Shown here piece by piece: positions 54,541 to 63,314 of a DNA stretch of 64,000 nucleotides. The position numbers were made by a program, and so were the translations under genes. Under the pieces are notes generated by a model that did no database searches, was not told the DNA's origin, and saw only the letters and a program-made list of their open reading frames with translations. Origin of the DNA: Ketobacter sp. MCCC 1A13808 (GTDB lineage Bacteria; Pseudomonadota; Gammaproteobacteria; Pseudomonadales; Ketobacteraceae); NCBI RefSeq assembly GCF_009746715.1, contig NZ_VRKW01000005.1, positions 186,001 to 250,000 of the forward strand, read 5' to 3'. Positions within the stretch are counted from its first letter, which is position 1. Each line of letters opens with the position of its first letter.

Positions 54541-54858
54541 ATGATAAACGAGTGCCAGCGCCGCAGCTTCAGGTTCATTTGTCTATTCAGCGTGCTGTTG
54601 GTTACGTTGAAATGTATCCAGCCAGACGTCAGTTACGCTCGTGAAGAATTTCTGATCCTTCTTCCGATTAATATTAATGAAGCCAATGCGTTGACCTTGT
54701 CCCGAGCACTCACCGGTATTGGTCCGAAGAAAGCCGAGGCGATCATCGCTTTTCGTGAAGAGCATGGTGATTTTGAAAATTTACACGACTTGTTACAAGT
54801 CAGGGGGATTGGGCCAGGAACGCTAGCTAAAAACCACAGTCGAATTACCTTGGAGTAA
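54541..54858 (+). CDS. ComEA-like helix-hairpin-helix protein
   Basis: A 105-residue exported protein. A signal-type N-terminus (FRFICLFSVLLVTLK) precedes a tandem helix-hairpin-helix domain: ININEANALTLSRALTGIGPKKAEAII and LLQVRGIGPGTLAKN. This is the ComEA fold that binds DNA during uptake in competent bacteria; in Pseudomonas-type genomes such small ComEA proteins lie after pyrF. The GGAGG site lies 9 bases before the ATG inside the hairpin described above. Whether the bacterium takes up DNA is unknown. Confidence 0.87.
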   Translation: MINECQRRSFRFICLFSVLLVTLKCIQPDVSYAREEFLILLPININEANALTLSRALTGIGPKKAEAIIAFREEHGDFENLHDLLQVRGIGPGTLAKNHSRITLE

Positions 54859-54975
54859 AGTTTTTCAAGGCGCATCAACAACCTAGCAAAAGAAATTATC
54901 CACAAACGCCGGGTTATTTCCTATACTAAGTGCCACGTTCGACCCAAAAATTATATCAAACGGAGCGACCCACCT

Positions 54976-55659
54976 GTGACCAGACGATCTTTTTCTTTAA
55001 TGCCATTCTACCGCTTAATGAGTTTAGTCATTAGTGGGTTAGTGCTGTGCTTGTCGGTTTCCATGGCGAATGCAGCGGACGTGCCATCTCCGGATAAGCT
55101 AATCCAGTCTCTCTTCACCGAAGTCAATGAGCGTGTTCAAAAGGATCATTCCAAGATAGAGGCGGATAAAACGTACCTGATCACCATTGGCAATGAGGTA
55201 CTTCTACCCTACGTTTCTTTCGAAACTATGGCTAAGCAAATCCTGGGAAAAAACTGGCGCAAAATCACTCCGGAACAGCGTTCCCGCTACACTGATGCCT
55301 TCCGCAATCGAGTATCGGTATCGCTGGTCTCCCAGTATGACCCGCAAAAGCGATATGACCTGGAAGTGACCGGTTCTCGCATGAACAGTAAAGGGGATCG
55401 GGCCGCGGTCAATAGCGTGGTTACCGAAGCGTCTGGCACCAATAAATACAATATCAGTTACAAGCTGTTTGTTGATCGCAAGGCGGGCAACTGGAAAGTG
55501 TACGACGTGGTAGTAGAAGGCATCAGTGTATTGCAAAGTTTCAAAACCGCCAGTGCGGAAGACTTCAAACGCAACGGAATCGAATACATGATTTCCCAGC
55601 TGGAGAGCTCAGACGCCAGCGCAGAACTGAATGCCAAAGCAAATTCCAAAGCTCAATAA
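54976..55659 (+). CDS. MlaC-family phospholipid-binding protein
   Basis: A 227-residue periplasmic protein with a signal peptide (LVISGLVLCLSVSMANA) and the MlaC/Ttg2D pattern: YVSFETMAKQILGKNWRKITPEQRSRYTDAF and DVVVEGISVLQSFKT near the end. MlaC ferries phospholipids between the Mla complexes of the two membranes. No mlaFEDB genes lie nearby, so this is a lone copy, and its partner is unknown. The start is GTG at 54976 with GGAG 10 bases upstream; an ATG at 55000 is an alternative. Confidence 0.87.
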   Translation: MTRRSFSLMPFYRLMSLVISGLVLCLSVSMANAADVPSPDKLIQSLFTEVNERVQKDHSKIEADKTYLITIGNEVLLPYVSFETMAKQILGKNWRKITPEQRSRYTDAFRNRVSVSLVSQYDPQKRYDLEVTGSRMNSKGDRAAVNSVVTEASGTNKYNISYKLFVDRKAGNWKVYDVVVEGISVLQSFKTASAEDFKRNGIEYMISQLESSDASAELNAKANSKAQ

Positions 55660-55834
55660 TTTCGCTCTAACCGGTTTTTCGCGTGGATAGGCTTATAGTT
55701 TAAACAAAAGCAAAATAAGTGCTTGAGATAATCGCAGTATCATTGAATACTCTGGATATTGTTATAAACTGTTAAAAACACTTGATTTTCAATGAGTAAA
55801 CTTTTGACAGCGTCTCAAATGCGCGGGGGAAAAC

Positions 55835-56296
55835 ATGTCCTGGTATGTAATCCGAACCAAATCACGCCAGGAAGCGCGTGCTGTGTTCAATTTGGAAAAT
55901 CAAGATTTCAAAGTCTACTGCCCCTGGTTAATCCGCAAAAATACTCAGCGGGAAGCGCTCTTCACCGGATATCTATTTGTTCAGGTCGATGCCTTTGAAC
56001 GTTCCTATGCGAGCTTGCGAAGTACGCGTGGTGTTTTATCAATATTGAAGTTCGGAGAGACCTGGTCAACGGTAGACGATGAGTTTATCGATTACCTGAA
56101 ATCGAACGAAAACAAACACTGCGGTGTACCCCTGTTTAAACCTCAACAAGAAGTGATATTCAAAGACGGACCCTTCAAAGGAATCGAAGCCGTTTATTTG
56201 TGTGCCAATGGAGAAGAGCGGGCGATGGTGTTGATCAGCATATTGAACCGGCTTCAGAAAATTCTAGTGGAAGAACACCTTCTTCAGGCAGTTTAA
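55835..56296 (+). CDS. rfaH: RfaH-type transcription antiterminator
   Basis: A 153-residue NusG paralogue. It begins MSWYVIRTKSRQEARA, continues with FTGYLFVQVD and TRGVLSILKFG of the NGN domain, and ends in a short C-terminal domain (FKDGPFKGIEAVYL) like RfaH. RfaH binds RNA polymerase at an ops sequence and prevents pausing and termination in long surface-polysaccharide operons. An exact ops element lies 65 bases after its stop, upstream of wzi. NusG itself would be shorter on context and sits with secE, so RfaH is the better call. Confidence 0.92.
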   Translation: MSWYVIRTKSRQEARAVFNLENQDFKVYCPWLIRKNTQREALFTGYLFVQVDAFERSYASLRSTRGVLSILKFGETWSTVDDEFIDYLKSNENKHCGVPLFKPQQEVIFKDGPFKGIEAVYLCANGEERAMVLISILNRLQKILVEEHLLQAV

Positions 56297-56360
56297 TCTT
56301 TAGCAAATAAATTACACATTTATAAGATTACGCAACGGTTCTATGGGGTGGTTGCATCAG

Positions 56361-56372
56361 GGCGGTAGCGTG
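56361..56372 (+). promoter_or_regulatory. ops element (RfaH recruitment site)
   Basis: GGCGGTAGCGTG matches the E. coli ops core exactly, followed by C. It lies in the 111-base gap between rfaH and wzi, preceded by CAG as in the JUMPstart sequence. In E. coli, RNA polymerase pauses here and RfaH binds the non-template strand. The site lies on the coding strand in the correct orientation. Confidence 0.92.
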
Positions 56373-56407
56373 CTTTAGGCCCGGGTTTAGAGTCAGAATA
56401 AGGATTT

Positions 56408-57883
56408 ATGCCAAAATATAAAAAGAGAGGATTAAGCCTCCTTATCATTCCATTCGTTTTTTACATCAGCGCGCTTAAAGCTGCCCCCTGGATTGATCCG
56501 GGTGATGAACGCTTGCGCCACCATATTACCGTTCTGGCCGATGCAGGAATAATTAAAACGCCCATAACCACCTGGCCCTTAACGTGGGGTGCGGTAATTG
56601 ACGGCATCGAGCAGGCAGATGCTTCCGAAGTCAGTGATGCGGTCGTATGGTCGCTCGAGTATGTTAAATTCTCCTTCAAGCAAGCTACTGGATTTTTTAG
56701 CGCAAGATCCTATGCAGGAATGCAGTCAGACGTTTCCGCCATTTCTGATTTCGGCACCGATCAGCGTGAAAAAACGGAGTTGAAAGGGGAGCTGGACTGG
56801 TTGGGTGACAATATCGCTGTCCGTCTGCGCGGCACCTGGGTTAACGATGCGAGTGATGGGAAGGATCTTCGATACGACGGTAGTTACATTGCGGGGATGC
56901 TCGGTAATTGGATTGTCAATGCAGGGGCGATCGATCGCTGGTGGGGGCCGGGTTGGCAAAGTAGCTTGATCCTGTCCAATAATGCACGACCGGTAGATGG
57001 ACTATCGCTTCAGCGTAATTTCTCCGATGCGTTCGAGTCGCCGATTTTAAATTGGCTGGGTCCCTGGAGCATCACGGCGTTTGCCGGACAATTGGAGCAA
57101 AATCGTGAGATTCCCAATGCAAAGCTACTCGGTGCTCGTTTTACTTTTCGTCCATTTTCAAATCTGGAAATCGGTTTAGCCCGGACGGCGCAATGGGGTG
57201 GAGACGGTAGGCCACAGGATTTATCTAGCTTGTGGGATTTGATTATTGGCAATGATAACCGGGGCAACAATGGTATTGATATCGACAATGAGCCGGGGAA
57301 TCAGATGGGTGCAATCGATTGGCGTATAGGCGGCAATGTGCTCAATACCCACTCTGCAATTTATATGCAGTACGTGGGCGAAGACGAGAGTAATGGGTTT
57401 CCTTCACGTGGAACCTATTTGTATGGCCTGGAAACGGCGTTTTCAACTTCATCGGTTTTTCATCGGTTTTATTTGGAGTTTACGGATTCCATGACCAAAG
57501 GTAATTTGCCTAACAATGCCTATGAGCATGAGTTATATAGATCGGGTTATCGTTATCATGGGCGACCACTCGGTGCCAGTTTCGATAACGATTCTAAAGT
57601 ATTTACATTTTCCGGGGCGCACTATTTTTCGAATGGCAATGCATTGGAATGGCGTATACATAGATTGGATCTTAATCGCGACGGTACCAATGTTGGTAAA
57701 CCGGGCGGTAGCGTCTATGGTGACGTGAACAGCGAAACCGAAATGGTTGAAATTGCCTACAGCACAATCATATCAGACTTCAAAATCACAGCATCGGTAC
57801 AGAATGCAAACGAAGAAATTTATTGGAACAACCAAACCATCAAAGGAGCCGGTGGTGGCCTCTCGATCGAATACAAGCTCTAG
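56408..57883 (+). CDS. wzi: Wzi-family capsule surface-assembly outer-membrane protein
   Basis: A 491-residue outer-membrane beta-barrel of the capsule assembly Wzi family. It has a signal peptide (LLIIPFVFYISALKA), the N-terminal helical region WIDPGDERLRHHITVLADAGIIKTP, the motif AIDRWWGPGW and the C-terminal GGGLSIEYKL. Wzi anchors capsular polysaccharide to the cell surface. It is the first gene after the ops element. The next gene starts 29 bases before its stop. Confidence 0.9.
   Translation: MPKYKKRGLSLLIIPFVFYISALKAAPWIDPGDERLRHHITVLADAGIIKTPITTWPLTWGAVIDGIEQADASEVSDAVVWSLEYVKFSFKQATGFFSARSYAGMQSDVSAISDFGTDQREKTELKGELDWLGDNIAVRLRGTWVNDASDGKDLRYDGSYIAGMLGNWIVNAGAIDRWWGPGWQSSLILSNNARPVDGLSLQRNFSDAFESPILNWLGPWSITAFAGQLEQNREIPNAKLLGARFTFRPFSNLEIGLARTAQWGGDGRPQDLSSLWDLIIGNDNRGNNGIDIDNEPGNQMGAIDWRIGGNVLNTHSAIYMQYVGEDESNGFPSRGTYLYGLETAFSTSSVFHRFYLEFTDSMTKGNLPNNAYEHELYRSGYRYHGRPLGASFDNDSKVFTFSGAHYFSNGNALEWRIHRLDLNRDGTNVGKPGGSVYGDVNSETEMVEIAYSTIISDFKITASVQNANEEIYWNNQTIKGAGGGLSIEYKL
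57844..57848 (+). promoter_or_regulatory. Ribosome site inside wzi for the SLBB gene
   Basis: AGGAG at 57844-57848 lies 6 bases before GTG at 57855, the start that gives a clean signal peptide. A second GTG at 57852 is only 3 bases away. Confidence 0.6.
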
Positions 57884-60656
57884 AAACTGCCTTTGGCTCA
57901 TTGTGATTTCGCTATTGATAGGCGGAGCACCTATGTTTGCCAAACCGGCCAGTGCGTTTACGCCTACTGATGCGCAAATCGAACAGTTTTTAAAACTACC
58001 GAAATCCCAGCAGGAGCAAATTGCCAAGCAATTTGGTGTGGATCTGGATCAGTTTAAGATGTCGGCGCTATCGGGGGGCGGATCCAATACTCAGAGGGAA
58101 AACCAAGAAACAGATCAGTATTATCAACAGCCAAGGGCGCCTTATCAAGATTACAAACCGACCACGCGGCAGCAAAATAACGGGGCACAGGGATACTCGT
58201 CACCTCCAAGTCGTCAATACCAATACAATCAGCGGCAGGGGCAGCGTGAGGATTATCAAATGCAAGATTATTCGGGGCAAAGATACCCCGATGAGAACAA
58301 TGTGCACCAGGGTCGATCAGCCCCAGATTCCAGAAGTTCATACCAGCAAGTCAACCCGTATTACAGATCGCAACAGGAATATCCGGATCGAACGGATAGT
58401 ACGTTTTATCCATTAACTCCAGACTCACCCTATCAGCAGCGAAACCAGTTTGACTCGGACAATCCATCACTGGGACAGAAATTCTATTCCGGAATGCAGC
58501 ATCAGTCCGGTGAACTGCGATCTTTTGGCTACGAACTATTCCAGAATAATTTTGAAGCATTTGTGCCCAACAGCAATGTTCCGGTTCCGCTGGATTACAT
58601 AGTGGGCCCGGGGGACTCCTTTACGGTCCAGTTATATGGCAAGGAAAATTCCAGCTACGACTTCACCATAAACCGTGATGGTTTCGTGCAGTTCCCCGAA
58701 ATCGGGCCTGTTTCCGTCGCCGGCCTCAGTTTTGGTCAGGTACAGGATTACATTAATAAAACAGTATCAGAGCAAATGATCGGAGTGAAAAGCTCCGTGA
58801 CTATGGGCGCATTGCGATCCATGCGCGTGTTCGTTTTGGGCGAAGCCAATCAACCGGGCTCCTATGTTGTAAGTTCCCTCTCCACAATGACCAATGCGCT
58901 ATTTAGTAGCGGTGGCGTACGCAAAATCGGTTCCTTGCGAAATATTCAGTTAAAACGCAAAGGGAAAGTGATAGCCACTCTGGATTTGTATGACCTATTG
59001 CTGCGGGGTGACACAGCGAACGACAGTCGCTTAGCCCCCGGAGACGTAATCTTCATTCCTCCTATCGGTAAAACCGTGAGCGTGGATGGCGAGGTTCGCA
59101 GACCCGCGATATATGAGGTAAAAAACGAAACATCGGCACAGCAGGCCGTTCAGTTAGCGGGGGGGCTTTTACCGACTGCCTATCCTAAAGAATCGAGAAT
59201 CGACCGCATAAATGAAAAAGGTGAGCGAACGGTTGTCAATCTTGATTTATCTAGCAAGCAGGGTGCAGCTCTTCCCATTCGAAAAGGCGATGTGCTAACG
59301 GTTTTTTCAGTGCTCGATAGTAAACAAGATATAGTCGAGTTGCAGGGGCATGTAAAACGACCTGGAATTATGGCCTGGAAACAGGGTATGAGAGTAACGG
59401 ATGTTCTTGGCGATATATATAACCTGAAACCAAATCCGGATTTGAGTGTTGCCATGATAGAACGTGAGGTTCAGCCTTCGCGAAAACTGGAAGTGCTCAC
59501 ATTTGATTTGGGCGCAGCGTTAATAAATCCGTTGTCAGAGTATAATGTAAAAGTTAAGCCAAGAGATAAGATAACCGTATTTAACTACACCGATCCGAGA
59601 GCAATGATTATGTTGCCGATCATCGATAGCCTACGAACACAGGCGTCGCAAAGTGAGCGTGAGCAGGTAGTAAAAATCGGTGGATTTGCGCGGTTTCCTG
59701 GTGAGTATCCGCTAATAAGGAACATGACGCCGTTGGAGTTGATCGCATTGGCCGGCGGTCTTACTCAGGATGCTTACAGTCTAGAGGTTGAAATAACTCG
59801 GTATACCCTTGATGAACATGAGAACCAGGAAATTAAATATCTTAACGTCGAGTTAGACGACACGGCGGGATACGTCTTGCAACGGCAAGATTACTTAAAT
59901 GTTAAACGGTTACCCGATTGGTCGCCGGAAGAAACAATCACATTGGAAGGTGAAATAACCTTTCCAGGCACCTATACCATTAAAAAAGGCGAAACACTTA
60001 GGGAGGTTTTACTGCGCGCAGGTGGCTTGACCGAACAAGCGTACCCCAAAGGCGCTGTATTTACCCGTAGTGATTTGCAAGTGCTTGAAGCACAACGATT
60101 GGAAGAGCTGAAGAATAAGCTCAAAGGTGATATTGCCGCATCGAATATTGCGCAGCAAGAATCTATTGAACGAGTAGGCAGCGATGACGCAGAAAATCTT
60201 CTGGAGAGTTTGGGTGAAATTAAGCCGTTGGGTCGAATGGTTATAAACTTACCAGAAATAGTTAACAAGCCAGAAGCTCAGGATATTCTGATAGCAGATG
60301 GCGATACCCTAAATGTTCCTGGCTTTAAGCAATCAGTCACGGTGGTGGGTGAAGTGCAGTATCCGACTTCGCACCTATTCAATAAAAAGTACAGCGTTGA
60401 AGAATACATCGATAGGTCAGGCGGACTGAACACCAAAGCAGATGACGATCGAATTTATGTAGTCAAAGCGGACGGAAGCGTGTTGTTGCCAAAATCTTCT
60501 GGGTGGTTTGCGCGAAAATCGATTTCAGTCGAGCCGGGTGATACCGTGGTAGTGCCATTGGATGCGGACAGGATTAAGTCGTTGACATTGTGGACTAGTG
60601 TGTCACAGATATTCTATCAGATCGCGTTGGGTGCAGCTGCGGTCAATAGTTTTTAA
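57855..60656 (+). CDS. Large SLBB-domain polysaccharide export protein (Wza/OtnA-like)
   Basis: A 933-residue outer-membrane export protein. The GTG start at 57855 gives the signal peptide LWLIVISLLIGGAPMFAKPASA; no lipobox Cys follows, unlike E. coli Wza. Residues about 85-215 form a low-complexity linker rich in Q, Y, P, R and S. A Poly_export domain starts near 243 (YIVGPGDSFTVQLYG), followed by at least six SLBB-like repeats, for example VLGEANQPGSY (about 324), VDGEVRRPAIY, LQGHVKRPGIM, IGGFARFPGEY, LEGEITFPGTY and VVGEVQYPTSH (about 828). A C-terminal hydrophobic helix ends the protein. It is more than twice the length of Wza (about 380) and resembles Vibrio OtnA-type proteins. It probably forms the channel for the polysaccharide made by this locus. 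Confidence 0.85.
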   Translation: MASRSNTSSRNCLWLIVISLLIGGAPMFAKPASAFTPTDAQIEQFLKLPKSQQEQIAKQFGVDLDQFKMSALSGGGSNTQRENQETDQYYQQPRAPYQDYKPTTRQQNNGAQGYSSPPSRQYQYNQRQGQREDYQMQDYSGQRYPDENNVHQGRSAPDSRSSYQQVNPYYRSQQEYPDRTDSTFYPLTPDSPYQQRNQFDSDNPSLGQKFYSGMQHQSGELRSFGYELFQNNFEAFVPNSNVPVPLDYIVGPGDSFTVQLYGKENSSYDFTINRDGFVQFPEIGPVSVAGLSFGQVQDYINKTVSEQMIGVKSSVTMGALRSMRVFVLGEANQPGSYVVSSLSTMTNALFSSGGVRKIGSLRNIQLKRKGKVIATLDLYDLLLRGDTANDSRLAPGDVIFIPPIGKTVSVDGEVRRPAIYEVKNETSAQQAVQLAGGLLPTAYPKESRIDRINEKGERTVVNLDLSSKQGAALPIRKGDVLTVFSVLDSKQDIVELQGHVKRPGIMAWKQGMRVTDVLGDIYNLKPNPDLSVAMIEREVQPSRKLEVLTFDLGAALINPLSEYNVKVKPRDKITVFNYTDPRAMIMLPIIDSLRTQASQSEREQVVKIGGFARFPGEYPLIRNMTPLELIALAGGLTQDAYSLEVEITRYTLDEHENQEIKYLNVELDDTAGYVLQRQDYLNVKRLPDWSPEETITLEGEITFPGTYTIKKGETLREVLLRAGGLTEQAYPKGAVFTRSDLQVLEAQRLEELKNKLKGDIAASNIAQQESIERVGSDDAENLLESLGEIKPLGRMVINLPEIVNKPEAQDILIADGDTLNVPGFKQSVTVVGEVQYPTSHLFNKKYSVEEYIDRSGGLNTKADDDRIYVVKADGSVLLPKSSGWFARKSISVEPGDTVVVPLDADRIKSLTLWTSVSQIFYQIALGAAAVNSF

Positions 60657-60772
60657 TCTTGATTATGATACAAAAAACATATCGACCTTGGGCTATGTGA
60701 AATAGGAAGCGATTTCATGAACTTAAATGAACGATTATTTCCTTCTTGCCACTATTGATAAAGAACTAATGT

Positions 60773-61597
60773 ATGCGAGATTCAAGGGGTATTGAGAAAA
60801 AGATTAAAACATCGTGTTGCGTTCTAATACCATTTTATAACGCGGGTCATACGCTTGTAGAGTCCTTGGACTCGATTGATTATGGTTGCTTTATTCCAGA
60901 TGTCCTAGTTGTAGATGATGGAAGTGAAGTTAAGGCGGTCGATGTTTTGAGCACCTATGCCGGATCTCTGAATGTCTTTATAATAAGATTGAGTGAAAAT
61001 AGAGGGATTGAGTATGCGCTAAATGCAGGCTTGGAATACTGCGATGGGAAATACGATTACATTGCTCGTTTAGATTGTGGAGATAAATGCAAAAATAATA
61101 GGATACAAACGCAAGTCGACTATCTCGAGAGAAACCCAGAAATATACTTACTAGGTTCATGGGCCGAGTGTGTGGATTTGCATGGGGGCGTTGTAAGAAT
61201 TTTACGGCCGGCGAATAGCTATAAACAGATTCAAAAAGGAATGTATGTTAATAATATGTTTGTCCATTCCTCCGTAATGTTTAGATCTTGTTTAATAAAG
61301 GAAGTTGGGTTTTATCCTGTTGAATTTGAGGCATCGGAAGATTTTGCTTATTTTTTTAAAATAGTCAAAAGATTTAAATCTGAAAATTTACCATCAGTCC
61401 TATTGGAGTATAGAGTCGATCCAAACTCCATCTCATCTATGAAGTGGAAGGCCCAGCTAATTAGTAGATTGAAAATATTGAAATCAAATTTTTATTTTGG
61501 GGCTTACCCTATATGGGGTTTGCTGCGCTCTTTTCTGTTGTTAATTTTCCCTCGGATGACCCTGTTTGCATTTGTTCGAACATTTAAAAGTCACTAA
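60773..61597 (+). CDS. Family 2 glycosyltransferase
   Basis: A 274-residue GT-A fold transferase. The start CCVLIPFYNAGHTLVESL and VLVVDDGS are the usual first strands, ARLDCGDKCKNNR includes the acidic metal-binding region, and SEDFAYFFKIVKRF gives the ED motif. Only a short C-terminal hydrophobic segment is present (LLRSFLLLIFPRMTLFAFV). The gene is markedly AT-rich compared with the preceding genes. The ribosome site is poor (AAAGAA). It likely adds one sugar of the repeat unit; donor and acceptor are unknown. Confidence 0.85.
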   Translation: MRDSRGIEKKIKTSCCVLIPFYNAGHTLVESLDSIDYGCFIPDVLVVDDGSEVKAVDVLSTYAGSLNVFIIRLSENRGIEYALNAGLEYCDGKYDYIARLDCGDKCKNNRIQTQVDYLERNPEIYLLGSWAECVDLHGGVVRILRPANSYKQIQKGMYVNNMFVHSSVMFRSCLIKEVGFYPVEFEASEDFAYFFKIVKRFKSENLPSVLLEYRVDPNSISSMKWKAQLISRLKILKSNFYFGAYPIWGLLRSFLLLIFPRMTLFAFVRTFKSH

Positions 61598-62369
61598 ATA
61601 TTATTGGGAACAGTTCTTATTTATAGCCATTGGCGGCTACAAGTTTCATCCTAATTCTAGGGCTAGGGCTAGGGCTAGTTTGTCGGAGAATAAAAATTCT
61701 ATTAGGCTACTCATGGCCTCCCTGAGGCAATCCAATCTAAACTTTTCTTTCCCATACATGTGTGTAAAAAGGTAGTATTTTTGCTCTTGATTCAAGTTTT
61801 GGCTGAATCGTGATTGGTCAGTAATTTTAGTAGTGAGCGTATTTCTCGCTCAGAAAAGGTCAATGTAACTTCGGCGATCTTAGCTCGAATTTTACTGTAT
61901 GAAAACTTTGTTGATAATTGAACTGGTTAAAACGTTGATATAGGTCTTTTTCACGCCAAACTAAAAAAGTTTCCGGATCTCTATTTAGTGCAGCCTTGGT
62001 ATCGGAACTACATTTTCTTAACACGAGTAGCACTAAAATAGAAACGAAGCTGGCTTCACGCCATGCCACTTTATTCGTATAGATTTAACAGATCATAGAA
62101 CGTTGAGTCAAATTCCTGTTTAAAATGCCGCAAGAAATTCGAAACAATTTTTATGGGGGTTTTCCGATATCGAAACGTCAAATACTTTGGTCGACTTAAA
62201 CCAAATATTGGAGAGTGAAAGCCTTCCAGGTAGTGATGCTAGTTTGATTGTGGTGAAGTGATTTACTTTGTACTTGTGAAAAAATTATTGTTCTATTTTA
62301 CTAGTGCTAAACTAAATCGAACGATTAGTTCGGATGTGTTAAACGATTTTTAAAATTAATAAGGGCGAT
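61598..62369. other. 772-base AT-rich region without a recognised gene
   Basis: This gap interrupts the polysaccharide locus. It holds a hexamer tandem repeat at 61657-61678, two short hairpins (GCCTC/GAGGC at 61716-61728 and TGAGCG/CGCTCA at 61834-61852) and a minus-strand frame of about 70 codons (61860-62069, GTG start) that I cannot match to any family. It may be the decayed remains of a gene or mobile element. No terminal inverted repeats were found. Confidence 0.5.
61657..61678. repeat. Hexamer tandem repeat (CTAGGG) x 3.7
   Basis: Three full CTAGGG units plus CTAG in a row within the non-coding gap. It resembles a microsatellite; copy number may vary between strains. Confidence 0.9.
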
Positions 62370-63314
62370 ATGATCGATACTAAATATCATAACGAAGAAA
62401 TAGATTTAGCAAAGCTTGTAAGGAGCATTGTGGCCGAGTGGAAAACCATACTGTTTTTCTTTACGGTATCGGTGATCGCTTCGGTGATATACGCAATCAA
62501 AAGCCCTGATATTTACACTTCTACTGCTATGGTCATTGCAGCCCCGACACCTACTGCTACACAGAATTTAGAAATTCCAGGCAAATTGGGTAGTGTAGCA
62601 TCTCTCATAGGACTAAATGGCGATAAATCTAACGACAATCTAATGTTAGCTCTTGCCATGTTAAAGAGTTGGGAATTTGTAGAGTTTTTTATAAGCAAGA
62701 GAGGTATAGGTCCGCAAATATATGCTTCCACAAGTTGGGATAAAGACACTGATACTCTGGTGTATGATGCATCGAGTTATGATGCTAAAGAGAAAAAATG
62801 GATTCATAGCAGTCGAAGTATCAGCCCCACTAATCCTGCGCCTTCTAGCTGGTATATTTATAAAATTTTTGAAGATTCATTGGGAATCTCAACTGACACC
62901 AAAAGCGGCATAATTCGAATATCCATAAGCCACTATTCACCAAAGCTAGCCCAAAAGTGGGTCGATTGGATCATTCAAGATATTAACCAGCATCTTAAAA
63001 AGGAAGAGATTGAGGACACGAAGAGGAGAATTGATTTCTTAAAAAATGAGATAGAAAAGAATAAAATCACACAAATAGATAGAATGTTTAATAGTCTTAT
63101 AGAAGAGCAAACAAAGATTTTGATGCTCGCCGAGGCAACCGATGAATTTGTATTAAAGACAGTGAGTAAGTCCAAGGTGCCGGTCGAGAAATCGGGGCCA
63201 GACCGAATTCTTATTATCACAATTGGAATCATCTGTGGTTTAGCTTTATCTTTTGTTTTTATATATATGAAAAATTTTATTTTTAGATCTGAAAATAGCG
63301 ATAACGGATTATGA
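62370..63314 (+). CDS. wzz: Wzz/chain-length determinant family protein
   Basis: A 314-residue polysaccharide co-polymerase. The N-terminal Wzz domain has IDLAKLVRSIVAEWKTILFFF with the first membrane helix at about 27-45, then SPDIYTSTAMVIAAP; a helical periplasmic part is rich in charged residues (LKKEEIEDTKRRIDFLKNEIEKN), and the second helix is at about 285-303 (ILIITIGIICGLALSFVFIY). Wzz proteins set the number of repeats in O-antigen or other polymers. There is no kinase domain in this product. The stop overlaps the start of the next gene (ATGA). Confidence 0.88.
   Translation: MIDTKYHNEEIDLAKLVRSIVAEWKTILFFFTVSVIASVIYAIKSPDIYTSTAMVIAAPTPTATQNLEIPGKLGSVASLIGLNGDKSNDNLMLALAMLKSWEFVEFFISKRGIGPQIYASTSWDKDTDTLVYDASSYDAKEKKWIHSSRSISPTNPAPSSWYIYKIFEDSLGISTDTKSGIIRISISHYSPKLAQKWVDWIIQDINQHLKKEEIEDTKRRIDFLKNEIEKNKITQIDRMFNSLIEEQTKILMLAEATDEFVLKTVSKSKVPVEKSGPDRILIITIGIICGLALSFVFIYMKNFIFRSENSDNGL

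Noticed and set aside
60717-60758. 13-codon frame MNLNERLFPSCHY before the glycosyltransferase
   Set aside because: It is too short to support as a leader peptide; it has no repeated codons or attenuator hairpin.
61657-61678. Telomere-like CTAGGG repeat
   Set aside because: Under four copies inside a chromosomal locus; it is a microsatellite and not a chromosome end.
61860-62069. Minus-strand frame of about 70 codons in the polysaccharide locus
   Set aside because: I could not match it to a transposase or any known family, and no terminal repeats flank it. It is kept only as an unexplained frame.
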